DNA of 64,000 nt, from the NCBI GenBank assembly GCA_028023455.1, contig JAQFVV010012967.1, positions 62,001 through 126,000 on the forward strand. The letters are read 5' to 3'. Source of the stretch: Epiperipatus broadwayi. Its lineage: Eukaryota; Onychophora; Udeonychophora; Euonychophora; Peripatidae. How positions within the stretch are numbered: position 1 is the stretch's first letter; each line of letters opens with the position of its first letter. Made by a program: the position numbers and the translations under genes. The notes below the pieces were generated by a model, which was not told where the DNA came from, searched no databases, and saw nothing but the letters and a program-made list of their open reading frames with translations. Shown piece after piece: positions 36,590-49,264 of the stretch.

Positions 36590-39500
36590 TTTTATTATTA
36601 GTTTTTACTTTTTAAAGAAAGATTAGATAGATATAATCATAGCAGATAAAACTAAATTCTGCCCTTAGACTGTAAGGTCATCTGCCAAGGCATCTACAAC
36701 TGCATATCCCTTTTGAATGAGGAAAGATTACTTGAATTCAAAGAACTATTTAATATTAAATGAGATATTGTTTTAAACTTGTGAAGTTAGAAGAAAAAGT
36801 AGAAAAACGATTAATTTTAAAAGGGAATATGTATTTTACTATAAAGACATGAATATTGAAAGCACACATATTTTTAACGATATTTTATTTAATGGAATAG
36901 TCATGACCACTACTTTGCAATACCTGGTTAGATCATGAAGAACACAAAATTACTCCCAATGAATGAATGTTGATCATACAATATTATATTTAAAGAAGCT
37001 AACACATCATACAACAATAGTTTAATTACAAAATATAATTATTAGTTGACTATAACTTATTTTTCTTTTAACAAAGCCTTTTCTCTCTCTCTCTCTCTCT
37101 TACATATTATTGCTTTATTTTATATGCATGTGGAAAAACAATTACTTATAAAATGTCCAAGATTTTTTTGTTAAATTTAATCTTTATTTTCAATTGTTTT
37201 ATAATATTAATACCATTATAGATAAACGAGTGCATTTGCCATGCAGTGGACCTGAACTTCAAACTTTAGGTATAAATAAACCTATAAATACAAGATGTTT
37301 ATCTGAACTTAAGTTTCCTAGTATAGACATATACATATACTGAATATGGGATATGTAATTGCTACATCTATCTACAACATTAATTATAAGGAATGGCCAT
37401 TTTTAGGTCCTAATCTTCATTTAATAAAACTATGACTTCTATAGGGATGGCTCATTTTGAGTCCAATCTCTAATTTATGAAAACAAAATGGGAATGAATA
37501 CTCCCATATGGATACAGATATATGTATATACTATAAGTTTACATACACAAAATCTAATACTCAACATTCAAATGCAGGGTTGACTACAGACAAATGAACC
37601 CAATGGATGCAATTCAATTATTAACTTAAAGCTAATTATTTACTCTAATTATTTAACATTTGGATGAATTATGCATAGATATATTACACTTAAAATGAAT
37701 ATTAGTTTCCATTATATTTATAAAAAAAAAAAAAGTGACATTTTCTACAAAATAACATTTGGTTAACATGAATTAAAAGAAATGTTCTTTACAAAGTTAA
37801 CATAACATCTATATATAATACAGAGTAAATCTTTTCTTTATTTATTTTAGCTACATTAAAATGCAACTAACTTTAATTAACTCTTTTTTTTCTTGGTATT
37901 TTAAACAAGTCATAAAATAGGATATAGCATATCAGTATGAAATACAAACTTAAAACAAGATAAAGTATATATGAATCTTTTTTAAATGTAAGACTTATAA
38001 AGCAAGACAACCATGGTTTGGTTTTCCTTGATGGCAAATATTAAACAGTTCTTATATGACCATAATATAATTCAATAATTCTTGGTTCTGCAATTTGAAA
38101 TAATCATTGTTTCTTCAATTTTAACTATATTTATTCAAAGTAACAAACCAAGTTTTCAGATGTTCAGATTAAATTAGCAGATGGTGGGTTTTTTTTTTTA
38201 CTCACTAAGCAGACTGGACATCCAACATCATTCTAATAAAGTGAGAATCCAGAATGAATATCATAAAAAAAATAATTTAATTTTTATGTTTACCTGTTTC
38301 TGTTTTTAAAACTTGTTCCATTTTTTTTGCTAATTTGCATAATACTTTAATTGTCTGAATTTGATTTTTTTAATGAAACTTTGATTTTAAACAAAAAAAT
38401 CTCTCACCCATGTGGGAAACCACATGGCTACTGCAGAAATGGATAATATATTGTTCATTTCAGTATATGTATTGTAATAGATGAAGTAGTTTGATATATA
38501 ACTTCACTAGAAGGCACTACTAGATTATAAACCTAGACCTGTTTTCTATACCAAACTATTATTTAATGTTGTTATTTAATGAAAGGAAATATCAAAGAAA
38601 GAAGTTAAGTTTACTTTCAAAGTCACACACACACACAAACCAAAGATATTTCTCTTTTAAGTAGTCCATTGGTTGCAGAGATCAGAGACCTTTTACAATA
38701 TTATATGTAACTGGAAGCCATAAATTATAAAAAGAAATAGTTCTAATTAATAACAAATCTTGAAGTGAAGAGATATGTTTACCCAGAATGAGTTACATAT
38801 ATTTAGCATATCAAAATTTTATATTTAAAGTTATTACTCAAATAATGGTCAGTTAAATAAAATAATTTATTTAACAAACAAAATAATTTATTTTTTAAAA
38901 AATTAACAAATGCATACATGATTCACAATCCAAAATATTACCAAATTAAAACTAGTCATCTTTGATATTAATAATTAGTAATCCAGCAATCTATACACTA
39001 AGGGCTTATAAGATGAAATGGTGGATGAAATGCCTGTTAAAGATAAGATCAATTCAATACTATGATAATATCTAAAGTAATGACATTAAAAAACCAACTA
39101 CACTTAAGACTCTCTATATAAAATATTTAAATAATAGTAATAATTCATCACTATGACTGTAAGATATAATGACATTCATGCTCTTGTAAAAATATTCATT
39201 ACAAAACTAAGTTATTATAAAAATGAAGCCATAGGAAATTTATAACTAGTATTAATAATATCAAACCAAACACATTAAGTCATATAATATCCAAACTATC
39301 AATACATGCAGTATTAGCAATCAAACACCATCATAAATTTAAAATTATGATTATCATTAATTAATAAAGATTATATATTTGGCAATATGCACTAAAATAT
39401 GACTTCAATACATTTTCATAACTAATAAACTATTATTTAAATTTGTACCATTTTTTGATTATTTCAATATAGTATGTGAATGGATTAATTTAAATACATA

Positions 39501-42500
39501 TTTTCTTACAAATTATAAATTTATACAATGTTTAGAACTGATAGCAAGTTGTTTATAATAATTAATAGTTGTATAATAAAAATATAACAGAAATAGTTGT
39601 TGTTTTTTTAAATATTTTTCATAAAAGATTTATAAAGTGATTTTATTTATTGTGTTATGTTTACCAGTAAAAGTTCTGTTTTCATTCATCACTTGATTGG
39701 AGAAATAACAAAAGCACTAAACAGAAGCATATTATGTTGTCCATCATGGCTCTGGATTTTTAAATATAAAAAGAAGACAGGCCTATGTGAAGTGGAAGAA
39801 AATCATTATTTTGTAGCAGTTAATGGTTATAAAGTATTCTTATTCATTGTAGGTGAAGATATGGAAGAATAGATTATCTATTTAACTTTGGGTTTTAGAA
39901 ATTTATTTTACAAGTTTTAAAATTCTATGTTTTATTTCTTTTTTAAACTACTACAATTTCTTCATGTGGTCAGTCAGTTTTACCAGAATTCATTCTTGGC
40001 AAAGAGCCAACAGAACAGTCAATCATTGTAGCAGTTTATTTAATAATATTTAATAAAAATGATATCAGTTCTTTGCAGTTAATATTTTAAATTCAATAAT
40101 TAATTTCAATACAAAATATTATTTAGTACAATTATAAAAATATTGATTTTTTTTAAAATTATAATTGAGTAAAATGAAGTTTTATTTATATAAAGAGTGC
40201 ACAATGTTTTTATTAACAATAATAATAATAAAATATTTGAAACATTATACAATGGTGTCACATTTTTTAATCATTAAATAAAATTTCTTTTCCATACAAT
40301 TAACTTATACATTAATGAAATATATTCCTATCCAATATATTATTTCAATATATATGTATAAGAGAGTGCATTTTTATGTGTATATTATGGTTATATAAAT
40401 TGAAATTATAATGTAAACAAAATTTTAAAAAATATTACTAATAAATTGAAAAAGTATGTATATTTACTGTATAACTTTACTCATTTCATTTACTCACAAA
40501 GTAATAATAAAAATAGCAAATTGAAACATTCTTTTTTTTTTTTTAATAAAATGAATAGTGAAGTATAGCAATCTTGTTATCAGCAGATTATGGCTTTATT
40601 TGAGGTTTAAAAGTCCATATTATCTTTGTAATTTATACAATCACCTCTACTAGTCATTACTCATTTCATATTTATGTTTAAACTCTTAAAATTTTAGCTT
40701 AAAATTTACACCTTTTTTTTAAATCACTTAAGAAAAAATACTTTATGAACTTTATTAAATTTCACAAAATTTTGGCTTTATTCTTAGAAACAATTTTATC
40801 ATTGTGAAACACTTCACATATTGAAACAAAAAAAATTGAATTATATGTTTTCAACATAAGACAAAGAAATGTTATTAATAAATGTGATCATATGGCTTTT
40901 TGAAATAGAAAATGGTTGCTGCCATTTCATAAAAATTATTACATTTATGAATTTTATGTTTTTTATTTTTATTTGTTTACGATTTTTTTTTGCATAGTAT
41001 GTAATTAAAATAGTATATATTAGTACAATGTATATTATAGTTTCATTGTATTACTGTGAATTTGCAAGGAATACCATAAAAGAGAAATAAAATTTCAAAA
41101 GTGTAAAATAACACTTTTTTATTAGAAGAAAACTGATTTCATCAATAAGAATAAAAGGTGGAATTATTAAAAAAGATATGAGATCATAAAATATGTAGAC
41201 AAGATCTATCACGAATTGTGTAAGAGAACAAATTATTCATTATAATTGCTGCATCTTTTGAATTCCCAAAGCATTTTAAATGAAAAAATGAGACTTGCAA
41301 TTAAATCTATAAAAAAGAAAATGATAGTTTATTATTAAGATTTTAAAATATGTATGCAATTTGTGATTATTGACTGAGAAAGAAATGATATATAACATTC
41401 AAAGTTCTGTGTACACAAAAACAATTAATGACATTAGTATTTTATATAATAACTTTCTTTAATCAAATGATAGCTAATGATTTTTTAAAGATATCATGAG
41501 AATTTATAGCAACTGGTTATAACATTTGAACATTTTGACTATATACTGGGCCAGTGAAACATGTCCAAAATGCATATATGCTTTTATATAGTAATTGTTT
41601 GAAGAAATTTAAAGTTTACTAGACTATTTAAAGTTTTTAGTATATTGTTGTTTGTTATCAAATACAAAACAATTTTTAATCATATTTTTAGGGCATGAAC
41701 TGGGGTAGAAATATTATATGAAGTCAGTATTTTCTATATACTGCTTTAAGTCTGTAACAAAAATTGTGGATATATTATTTGTTCTTTTTCCAATGGATGC
41801 TTTTGCAGCAATCTTAATGACAATCAATTAAAAACTATTCCTGTTAAACAAACATATAGATGATTCTTTCAAACAAGATTAAGTCCAGAAATTATATCAA
41901 AAGATGTGATTGCTTAATAACAGACAAGCCAAATACAACTGTGGTACATAATAAGTTTTTACCTACAAATAAATTTTATTCGTCTTTTATATATCTGTAA
42001 AGGAGAATGATGTGCATGAAACAATTAATTTAAGTTTTTGATTTGCATGTATATATATATTTATTTCTTTTATGGGATATTAAATAATGATTTCATTGTT
42101 AAAAAACAAAGGACCATCTATTTGAGAATAATATTAGTAATGCATAATAGATTATTGCACTTACAAAAGTTCTTCACATAAAAATGGTAACAAAAAGTTA
42201 TTGAAAGGTAAAAGCATTTTCTATTATTAGTTACAAAATGTTAAAAAGTTTATGAACTAAATATCAGCAATTAAAATATGCTATTTTTGCAAAAAATTAT
42301 GATCTGACAGTCTTGACAGATACATGGTGTACATCAACAATATTTATTGTATAGGCATGTTGGCAGAAACTTGAAGTTTTCAAGAGATAGGATTGTTTTA
42401 TTAGCTGTTAAAAACAATATTACAACAAAGCCATTAAAGATACAATTGAATTTTGTTTATTTTATTTGGATTGAAATGACATTAGGATGTCAATTGTTTT

Positions 42501-42700
42501 TCATTGCTAAAGAATATGTTTCTTCTCATAATAATACAAATAGACTAAATAATGATTTGTAGCAATTGTAAAAATATTTACTTAGTTATAAACATAATAT
42601 TTTGATCTGTGGTAGCATTAATGCATACTGTGTAATGTTGGAAAATAAAACAACTGAGTTCTGCAATAATTAAATTATTAAATTTGTAAATTGCATAGTC
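36590..42700. other. Six kilobases of A/T-rich filler
   Basis: A tRNA-like box A piece occurs at about 37238, a (CT)n run at 37083-37100 and a short CACACACA run at 38624. The open frames at 39657-39872 and 42347-42562 have low-complexity composition and no recognised motif. No transposon ends or coding blocks were found. Confidence 0.5.
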
Positions 42701-42850
42701 ATTATGTAAAGTAATATATATTAAGACTATAACCTTAAGACCATGTGATGTGATAACTGTGACTTCTCCTTATATGGAGTCAGTAATCTTTCAGCAACTA
42801 AACCCAGAGAAACTTGTTAGCCACTTTACCTTCCCTTTCCATTTTCCACC

Positions 42851-45745
42851 CTAATTTTTTCCATAATCTGTTCTATCCCATTTCTGCAACATAATCTTTG
42901 TCAACTCCATGGCCTTCATATCTAAATTCCCCTTATCTTTACCCAAACCCAGCATAAAAACCAATAACTCACTTTCTGTATAATCACTTTGTTCATATTT
43001 ATTCTTCCATAACTTCATTATTTGTACCCTTTCTGCTTCCAAGCATTTACATTGAAGTAACAGATGCCTAATATTTTCTATGCCTTCCTTACACAACTTG
43101 CAGACTAAGTCACTCATATTTTTCCATTTACTTGTATATTCCCTTGTTACTAAAGATCCCATTCCAGCCTTAAACATTAAACTACTTTCCTTACTATTAT
43201 CATAAATTAACTCACACCCAATGTTCCATTTATTTCTATATCTATTTAAACTCGTTTTACTCTCCATACTATTTCTCCATCTCTCCAACTCCCTATTCTT
43301 TATTAATACATCTATTCTTCTATCCCACTCCTTACCACTATAACACTCAACAATCCTCCCAACACAATCATCTCACCTTTTGTACAAGTATACTGACATA
43401 AATTCTTTATCCAAATCTTCTGCATACCACATTACCTTTCTTACCTATGTTGTTGCCTGCCCTTTACTTGTAACCCAATTAAATACTATTTTGGCTATTC
43501 TTTTATTATCCATAAACTGAAATCTACCAAACATTTTCATTTTGCTTTTTGCATCTCTCATATAAAAAACTTGACCATTCCATTTCTCCTTGAATTGCCT
43601 TCTTTGCTGTCCACACCTTTGCATCTAATGCATATCTTCCTACTTCCTTTTGTACTTTTTCTAAGTAATCTAATACTCCTTTATTAACACATAACATATC
43701 ATCGCCATTTGTTAACCCTGCTACTGTCACTCCCTTCCATACAATTCTAATTACATCATATTTATTATATGAAAACATTGTTAATTTCTTTATCAATCCC
43801 TTTCTTTTCTTTGCTTCATTTATCAATTTTTTCTCCCATTCATCCAAGCAATTTTTCTGATTACTCAAGATGGTTCTCAAATAATTATATCTATTCACCA
43901 CACTTAAATTTATATCCCCCAATAAGAAATCTTTGTCTTCTCTTTCCCCAGTATTCACCATCATTATATTTGATTTTTTGTCATTAAATTTAATCCCCAT
44001 ATCTTTACCCACTCTTGCACATGTCCTCAATATAACTTCCATATCTTCTTTTTGCACACAAAAAGACATCATCCGCAAAAAAAGACCCGACAATGTATAT
44101 ACTCCCTTGCCACCTATTAACAGTATCTCTATCCCTCTTCCTAGTCTTTCTATTGCTCTCTCCATTTCACTCAAATAAAATAAAAACAAAATAGGTGACA
44201 TAGGGCATCCTTGCCTTAGTCCCACCCCATTTTTAACTTTAACTGATTTTATATCCCTTAATTGATATGTAATTATTTTCATATAATTTCTTAATAACAT
44301 CCACTAAAGCTTCATACATTCCCAAATTTTCTAAACTTATCCATAATCTATTTCTACTTACTCTATCATATGCCTTCTCTATATCTATAAAACTTATATA
44401 TAACTGTCTACCTGAATTTTTACTCATATCTATAAGTTGTGTAACTACAAAGAAACTATCTCCTATAAGCCTATCTGACCTAAAACATCCTTGCATTTCC
44501 CCCACTACTTTATTTTCTTCTATCCATTTTGCAACTCTTCCAGCCACCATATATGAAAAAACTTTATATAAAACTGATGTTATCACTATCGGTCTATAAT
44601 TGCTTAACTTTCTATGATCCTTATCCTTTCCTTTAAATAATAATCTTACTCTCATATTACTCCAACTACCCAGAAAAACTTCTGTGCTATCTTATTAAAA
44701 CATGATAATAGCTTTACTTTTGCCCTATGTCCTAAATGCATTACCATTTCTGCTGCCCATCTATCTAAACCTCTTGCCCTACCACTTCTCAATTTTTTCC
44801 CTCCCTCATTCAGTTCATTTTCTATAAACCTAATATTCTCATTACTATACGCTTTCATATTTTCTATCCCTCTGTCCTTCACATCTAACATCTTTTCTAT
44901 ATTCATTACATACCTATTCAAGATTCTTTCTCATTCTTCTCTAGAGATACACTCTATTCCCTCCTCGTCCAGTAGTACTATCTCTCTCCCCCCTACATTT
45001 CTCCTTTTTAATGTAATTCCAAATTTTTTTTAACTCCCATTTCCATTTTTATTAATATCGTCCAATAATTTACTATTCAGTTTCATTCTCTTTCTATAAT
45101 TATCTATTTTAGCTAACTTCTTTTTTTCTAAGTACCTTACCCATTTAGCATTTATATCTTTTTCACTTTCTTTCTTCTTAATAGCACACTTATATTCTCT
45201 GCGTGCTTTTTTCTCTCTTTTATACTTTTACTAACTCTCATTTTTATATTACTTTTATTCTTCTGAATATTCTCACCTAAAACCCTATTTGCCACTTTTT
45301 CTAATCCATCACACCAGTCCTCATACTCATTTCCAACCAACTCTTCCATGGTTTCTTCAACTTGTATTTTATACTCTTCCAACTTATTTTTATCATTCAC
45401 TCTCCATCCACATCTTTCACTATTGTTTCTACTTTTATTTTTATTCTCCATGACATTACTATTTCAATTACAAAGAAATTATAATCACTATTACATACTC
45501 TCTCTTCATTATCAAATACCTTAATTTTCCATACTTTATTTATTCCCTCTTTCTCTACCAATACATAATCTATTGTAGGGGATATATTATTTTTAGACCA
45601 TGTGTATTGTCTCTCTAAATATTTAATAAGTTTCCAATGCTTAAATTCACTCTCTGATAAAATTTCTTCAAAAGCTGTCCATTCTCATTATCTACATCAT
45701 CAATTTCTTCACTATGCCCATTCATATCTCCTATAACCATTATTC
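42851..45745 (-). pseudogene. Non-LTR retrotransposon polyprotein (endonuclease, reverse transcriptase, zinc knuckle), frameshifted
   Basis: Pieces in order down the minus strand: an endonuclease remnant, MVIGDMNGHSEEIDDVDNEN (45740-45681) and SPTIDYVLVEKEG (near 45575); a Lys/Glu-rich linker (45451-45152); SGRARGLDRWAAEMV (44921-44652); LSNYRPIVITSVLYKVFSYM and YISFIDIEKAYDRVSRNRLW (44655-44239), palm block A; GLRQGCPMSPILFLFYLSEM (44300-43524), block B; then FNDKKSNIMMVNTGE and YNYLRTILSN. The catalytic FADD is readable only in a different frame near 44075-44090, so small indels flank it. The C-terminus (43288-42851) has a CKLC...HLLLQC zinc knuckle. The layout matches APE-type LINEs of the jockey/I/Tx1 kind. 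The endonuclease lacks its first part. It is more intact than the other LINEs here, but inactive as read. Confidence 0.85.
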
Positions 45746-45748
45746 TCT

Positions 45749-45834
45749 ATGTACTTGAAAAACGAGAGTAGGGGACCTCTACAAATCTTAGGTTAAGATT
45801 TGTAGAGTTCCTTACTGTCATTTTTCAAGTGCAT
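45749..45834. repeat. Hairpin at the LINE 5' truncation point
   Basis: The left arm 45749-45790 (ATGTACTTGAAAAACGAGAG, then CTCTACAAATCTTA) and right arm 45794-45834 (TAAGATTTGTAGAG, then ATTTTTCAAGTGCAT) pair with few mismatches around a three-base centre. It starts a few bases beyond the last readable endonuclease codon. Confidence 0.9.
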
Positions 45835-45859
45835 CGTCTTAAGGTTATAGCTTTAATAA

Positions 45860-46420
45860 TGAAATTAATAGAGTACAAAGAATTGTAGAATTCATAAATA
45901 TAACTTTTGAAGTTCATAAAAATCATTTAAAAAACAATAATGAATATATCTGGATTTTATTTTAATTAACTTTTAATGATGTAAATATAAAACATAGTCT
46001 CCAGCCATTATTGAAGGAAGATTCTCCCATTCAGCAATTGGGTTTTTGTTTATATTGAACACTTCTCAATAATAAAGATATGACAACTTCCAATACAAAT
46101 TATAAACTTAGTAATTACAGTAATTCAATTATAATATCGAGTGTGATTGGAATCAAATATATTGGTTTACAAATGCAAATGAGGCAGTACATTTATTTTA
46201 AAAAATTATGCATAAATTTTAAATGATACAATATCCTTATGCCATGTATCATCTAAAAAATATCCTTGGTTTTCTAAAAAAAATTATTTGTATTGTAAAA
46301 AAGGAAATTTAGGCATCATAAGTTGTTTAAATAATCAACCAGGATCTCTAATATGTTATAATAACTTTATAAATTTTAGAAAATTATTTAAAATTATAGA
46401 AAAAAATTAATTTCAAAAAA
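45860..46420. other. A/T-rich spacer between two LINEs
   Basis: No coding block is legible. It may include the decayed upstream part of the plus-strand LINE that becomes readable near 46430. Confidence 0.4.
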
Positions 46421-46429
46421 TGTATTGGG

Positions 46430-47780
46430 GAAACTAGAGGACAACATAAAATACAATTCTAATTACTTTTGATCATTTATTAAAAATATTCTAGTATGAA
46501 AAATAAAATGTTGGAATTTTATAGCTGATGATTTTGCGAATTACTTCTCATTATGTACTAAAAAAGATATGCTATTTAAATCTTACACAACTATATCCTT
46601 TAAAATTGACAATTTGGTGTGCATTGACATTATAAATTCTAATATTTTGTTGGCAATAAAACAGCTCAAAAATAAAAAAAAAGTTTTAGGCATGAAATGT
46701 TACCTGTTTTTTTCTACAAAAAAATGAGCTGAACCCCTAATTCCAGTGCTTTGTTATGTCTTTAATATCACTTTATGGAGTATTTTTTCTGATTCATGGG
46801 AAATTGCAAATGTTATACCAATAACAAAATCCAAATCAAATGATGTTCATAATTATAAACCTATTTCTTTATTATGTGGGGAAATCTTTAAAAAATGTGT
46901 GCAAAATAAAATCATAGATAAAATATTTAGATCATTATCTAAAATAGAATATGATTTCATATCACTAGATCGGTTGAGACTAGTTAGATACATATTCAAG
47001 TTGTTATTGAGAATGCAATACATAACAGGCTGCAACTAAATGTTATTTAATTTTACCTAAGCAAAGCTTTTATCTAGTGGATCATTCCAGATTCAACTTC
47101 TGCAATGGTTTTTTTTTTTTTTGTCTTAAATAAGTTGTTTTATTTTTTATGGATATGGATATATTTCAGCATTGCTGGAATGCCTCAAGGAAACATACAT
47201 AGATTACTATTTTTAATTTATTGTTTGGATATAGAGCAGTGTGCAGTTGGTATTAATATTTTTTGTTTTGCAGATGATATTAAATTGTATAAAACTTTAT
47301 AATTTTGATTATCAGAAAATCTTACAGTCTGATATCAAAAGATTTCAGGATTGATATCTAAGAAACTATATGGAAATCAATGTTGTGCCATTTTATTTTC
47401 TAAAAAATCATTTGCAAACATGTTTAATTGTACACTAAATTCAAAAAGTATTTCAAGAAAAGAATATCATAAAGACTTGAGTATAGAACATTTAAAGCAA
47501 TGTGTAATATTTTGTTGTAAAAGGCTACAAAATAATGGGTTTTATCCACAGAAACTAAAATATTAAAAAATGTGTGATTGTTTCTTACATTGGTTTTACC
47601 CATTTTAAATTACAAATTAGCTCTTGAAAAAATGTTTTTAAAAAGTTTCTAAGATATATTAACTACGAAATAATATATGATGGCAATAAAACAGCAATAT
47701 CTTATAACATAAAGCTAAAAGATATGATATCAACAGATTTATATAACATTCTAAAATTTTCACAAAAGACAAATTTACTC
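46430..47780 (+). pseudogene. LINE reverse transcriptase (CR1/jockey-like), decayed
   Basis: Plus-strand pieces in order: ILLAIKQLKNKK near 46640 (the family reads LKxLKxxKAPG); SDSWEIANVIPITKSKSNDV and HNYKPISLLCGEIFKK (46788-46897, the WKxAxVxPIxKxGDxxxxxNYRPISLL block); AGMPQGNIHRLLFLIYCLDI (47180-47240, the GVPQGSxLGPLLFxIYxNDI block); INIFCFADDIKLYKT (47255-47299), in which the catalytic FADD is intact; and, after stops, FSKKSFANMFNCTLNSKSIS...KEYHKDLSI (47400-47490), the thumb start. A terminal piece near 47690-47760 (SYNIKLKDMIST) fits the usual C-terminus. No endonuclease was seen, so the copy is 5'-truncated or decayed there. Confidence 0.75.
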
Positions 47781-47789
47781 TAAGCATAA

Positions 47790-49110
47790 CTAATTCTTTA
47801 ATTTTAGTGTATTTACTTTAATTGTTAATTTGACCTTTTTTTTTTTTTGATCCACTCCTAATGAGCAAATTTTTGCCCAAATACTATACTTTTTGCTTCC
47901 TTTACAAAATATCTTTACTGAGTTCACTTTGTCACTTATTTTAATTTCAACAGGAATGTTTTGGTCATAGAAACCTCTTTAATCATTTTTATGTTGACCT
48001 AGGCTTTTTCCAGAATTAAAAAAAATCTCTTCTAAAAAGCATTTGTGATCGCAATATGCGGTTCAGTTTATATTATGCTAATAATTAATTAAATTATAAA
48101 ATCTATTTCAACAATATATTACACAGTTACAATTTATATACTGCAACAAACGGAATCTTCAGACATTCTATCTTGCTCGTAAACGCACTCGCGGTTAAGC
48201 TTCCCAATTGATACTATATCACTTTGACTTGCAAATTATAATGCAAGTTTTATCAATTTTCATATGAACTATAATAATTCTAGACTCTAATAAAACATTA
48301 ATATTTAATAAAAATAATAAATTTCTCAGGATTTTATAGTAATCTGTATACTTTTAATCTTGTTTTCTACAACAAAATCTTTACAACTATTGGTGTTTTT
48401 TTTTTTCATATTTTAACTAAGAATAATTTAATCTGTGTGGTAAAACATGTCTAGCAAAAATTATATAAAAATGTTGAATAATTTATCTCAGGGTTAAACT
48501 AATAAATACATGATTATAAAATGTTAATGCATTCTCGGATACGATAATATAAGAGGTTTTATATACACCATCTTATCCAATAATACTTCATGTTTCAAAT
48601 AGCATTACTATAAAATTAATGTAATGAATTCAGCAGAGTTTTACAAGTAAGTTTGTACTTCAAATATGACTTTTAATATAATAAATGAAATGATAATGTT
48701 TATTCAAGAACGACAAAGTGAAATATTTAAAATTAATAATTATTTTATTGCATAACATAAAAATCAATACCAATAATAAAAACTATATAACGCATTAAAT
48801 AATAAAAATATCACTGTCTATTTCTTAAACTAATTTGAACTCTGGATCTGTCAAGTGTTATTGCTGTGTTGTGAAAAAAGGAAAAGATTGTATTAATCTT
48901 TCATAAAATAATTCTCACTTTAATATTCCAGGAAAGTGACTATTATAGTAATAAAAGTTAAACATCTTATAAACGTTCTTGCTTGGTTTATTCTAACATC
49001 CAATCAATAATTTATAAACCTCATTTACAAATAAGGGAGAAATTTTTCACTCTTTTAAAATAAACAAGTATAACTCATGGCTTTAGGGTCCTAAATGTTA
49101 ATTTATCACT
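47790..49110. other. A/T-rich filler
   Basis: A small CpG-bearing patch at 48178-48200 (GTAAACGCACTCGCGG) is the only compositional exception. No gene is seen. Confidence 0.5.
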
Positions 49111-49121
49111 GCTTTAACTTC

Positions 49122-49261
49122 AAGAAGGTGCTACTTGTTTTGCGTTGTTAGCCGAGAGGTATCGCAGCTGCCATGCAAGCAAGTAGTTGGTTGCAGACGG
49201 TTGTGGGTTCGCGTCCTGGCCGATGCTATGACACATGGAGAAAAAAAAGAAGGTGCTACTT
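49122..49261 (+). mobile_element. tRNA-related SINE/retrocopy, 110 bp, with 15 bp TSD
   Basis: A 15 bp direct repeat, AAGAAGGTGCTACTT, stands at 49122-49136 and 49247-49261. Between them is a G/C-rich unit with box A TTAGCCGAGAGGT (about 49147-49159) and box B GGTTCGCGTCC (49206-49216), spaced as in a class II (Leu/Ser-like) tRNA, followed by a tail ending in A residues. The perfect duplication plus A-tail are hallmarks of LINE-mediated retroposition. The tRNA fold is imperfect (no clean acceptor stem), so it is not a functional tRNA. The intact duplication implies recent insertion. Confidence 0.88.
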
Positions 49262-49264
49262 CCT

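Larger units (their letters stand above)
42727..45850 (-). mobile_element. 5'-truncated APE-type LINE bounded by inverted 15-mers
   Basis: The coding remains run from about 45745 down to 42851 on the minus strand. The 3' flank holds CTATAACCTTAAGAC at 42727-42741. Beyond the 5' truncation its perfect reverse complement, GTCTTAAGGTTATAG, stands at 45836-45850. Outward of both, the match continues weakly (TATTAAGA against TATTAAAG). A hairpin of about 41 bp per arm (45749-45834) begins where the endonuclease frame is cut off. LINEs do not have terminal inverted repeats. This may be a LINE fragment inserted into a fold-back element, or inversion during insertion by twin priming. Both are inferences. 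Confidence 0.6.

Noticed and set aside
39657-39872. 71-codon open frame with normal-looking composition
   Set aside because: No domain, no flanking exons and no promoter evidence.
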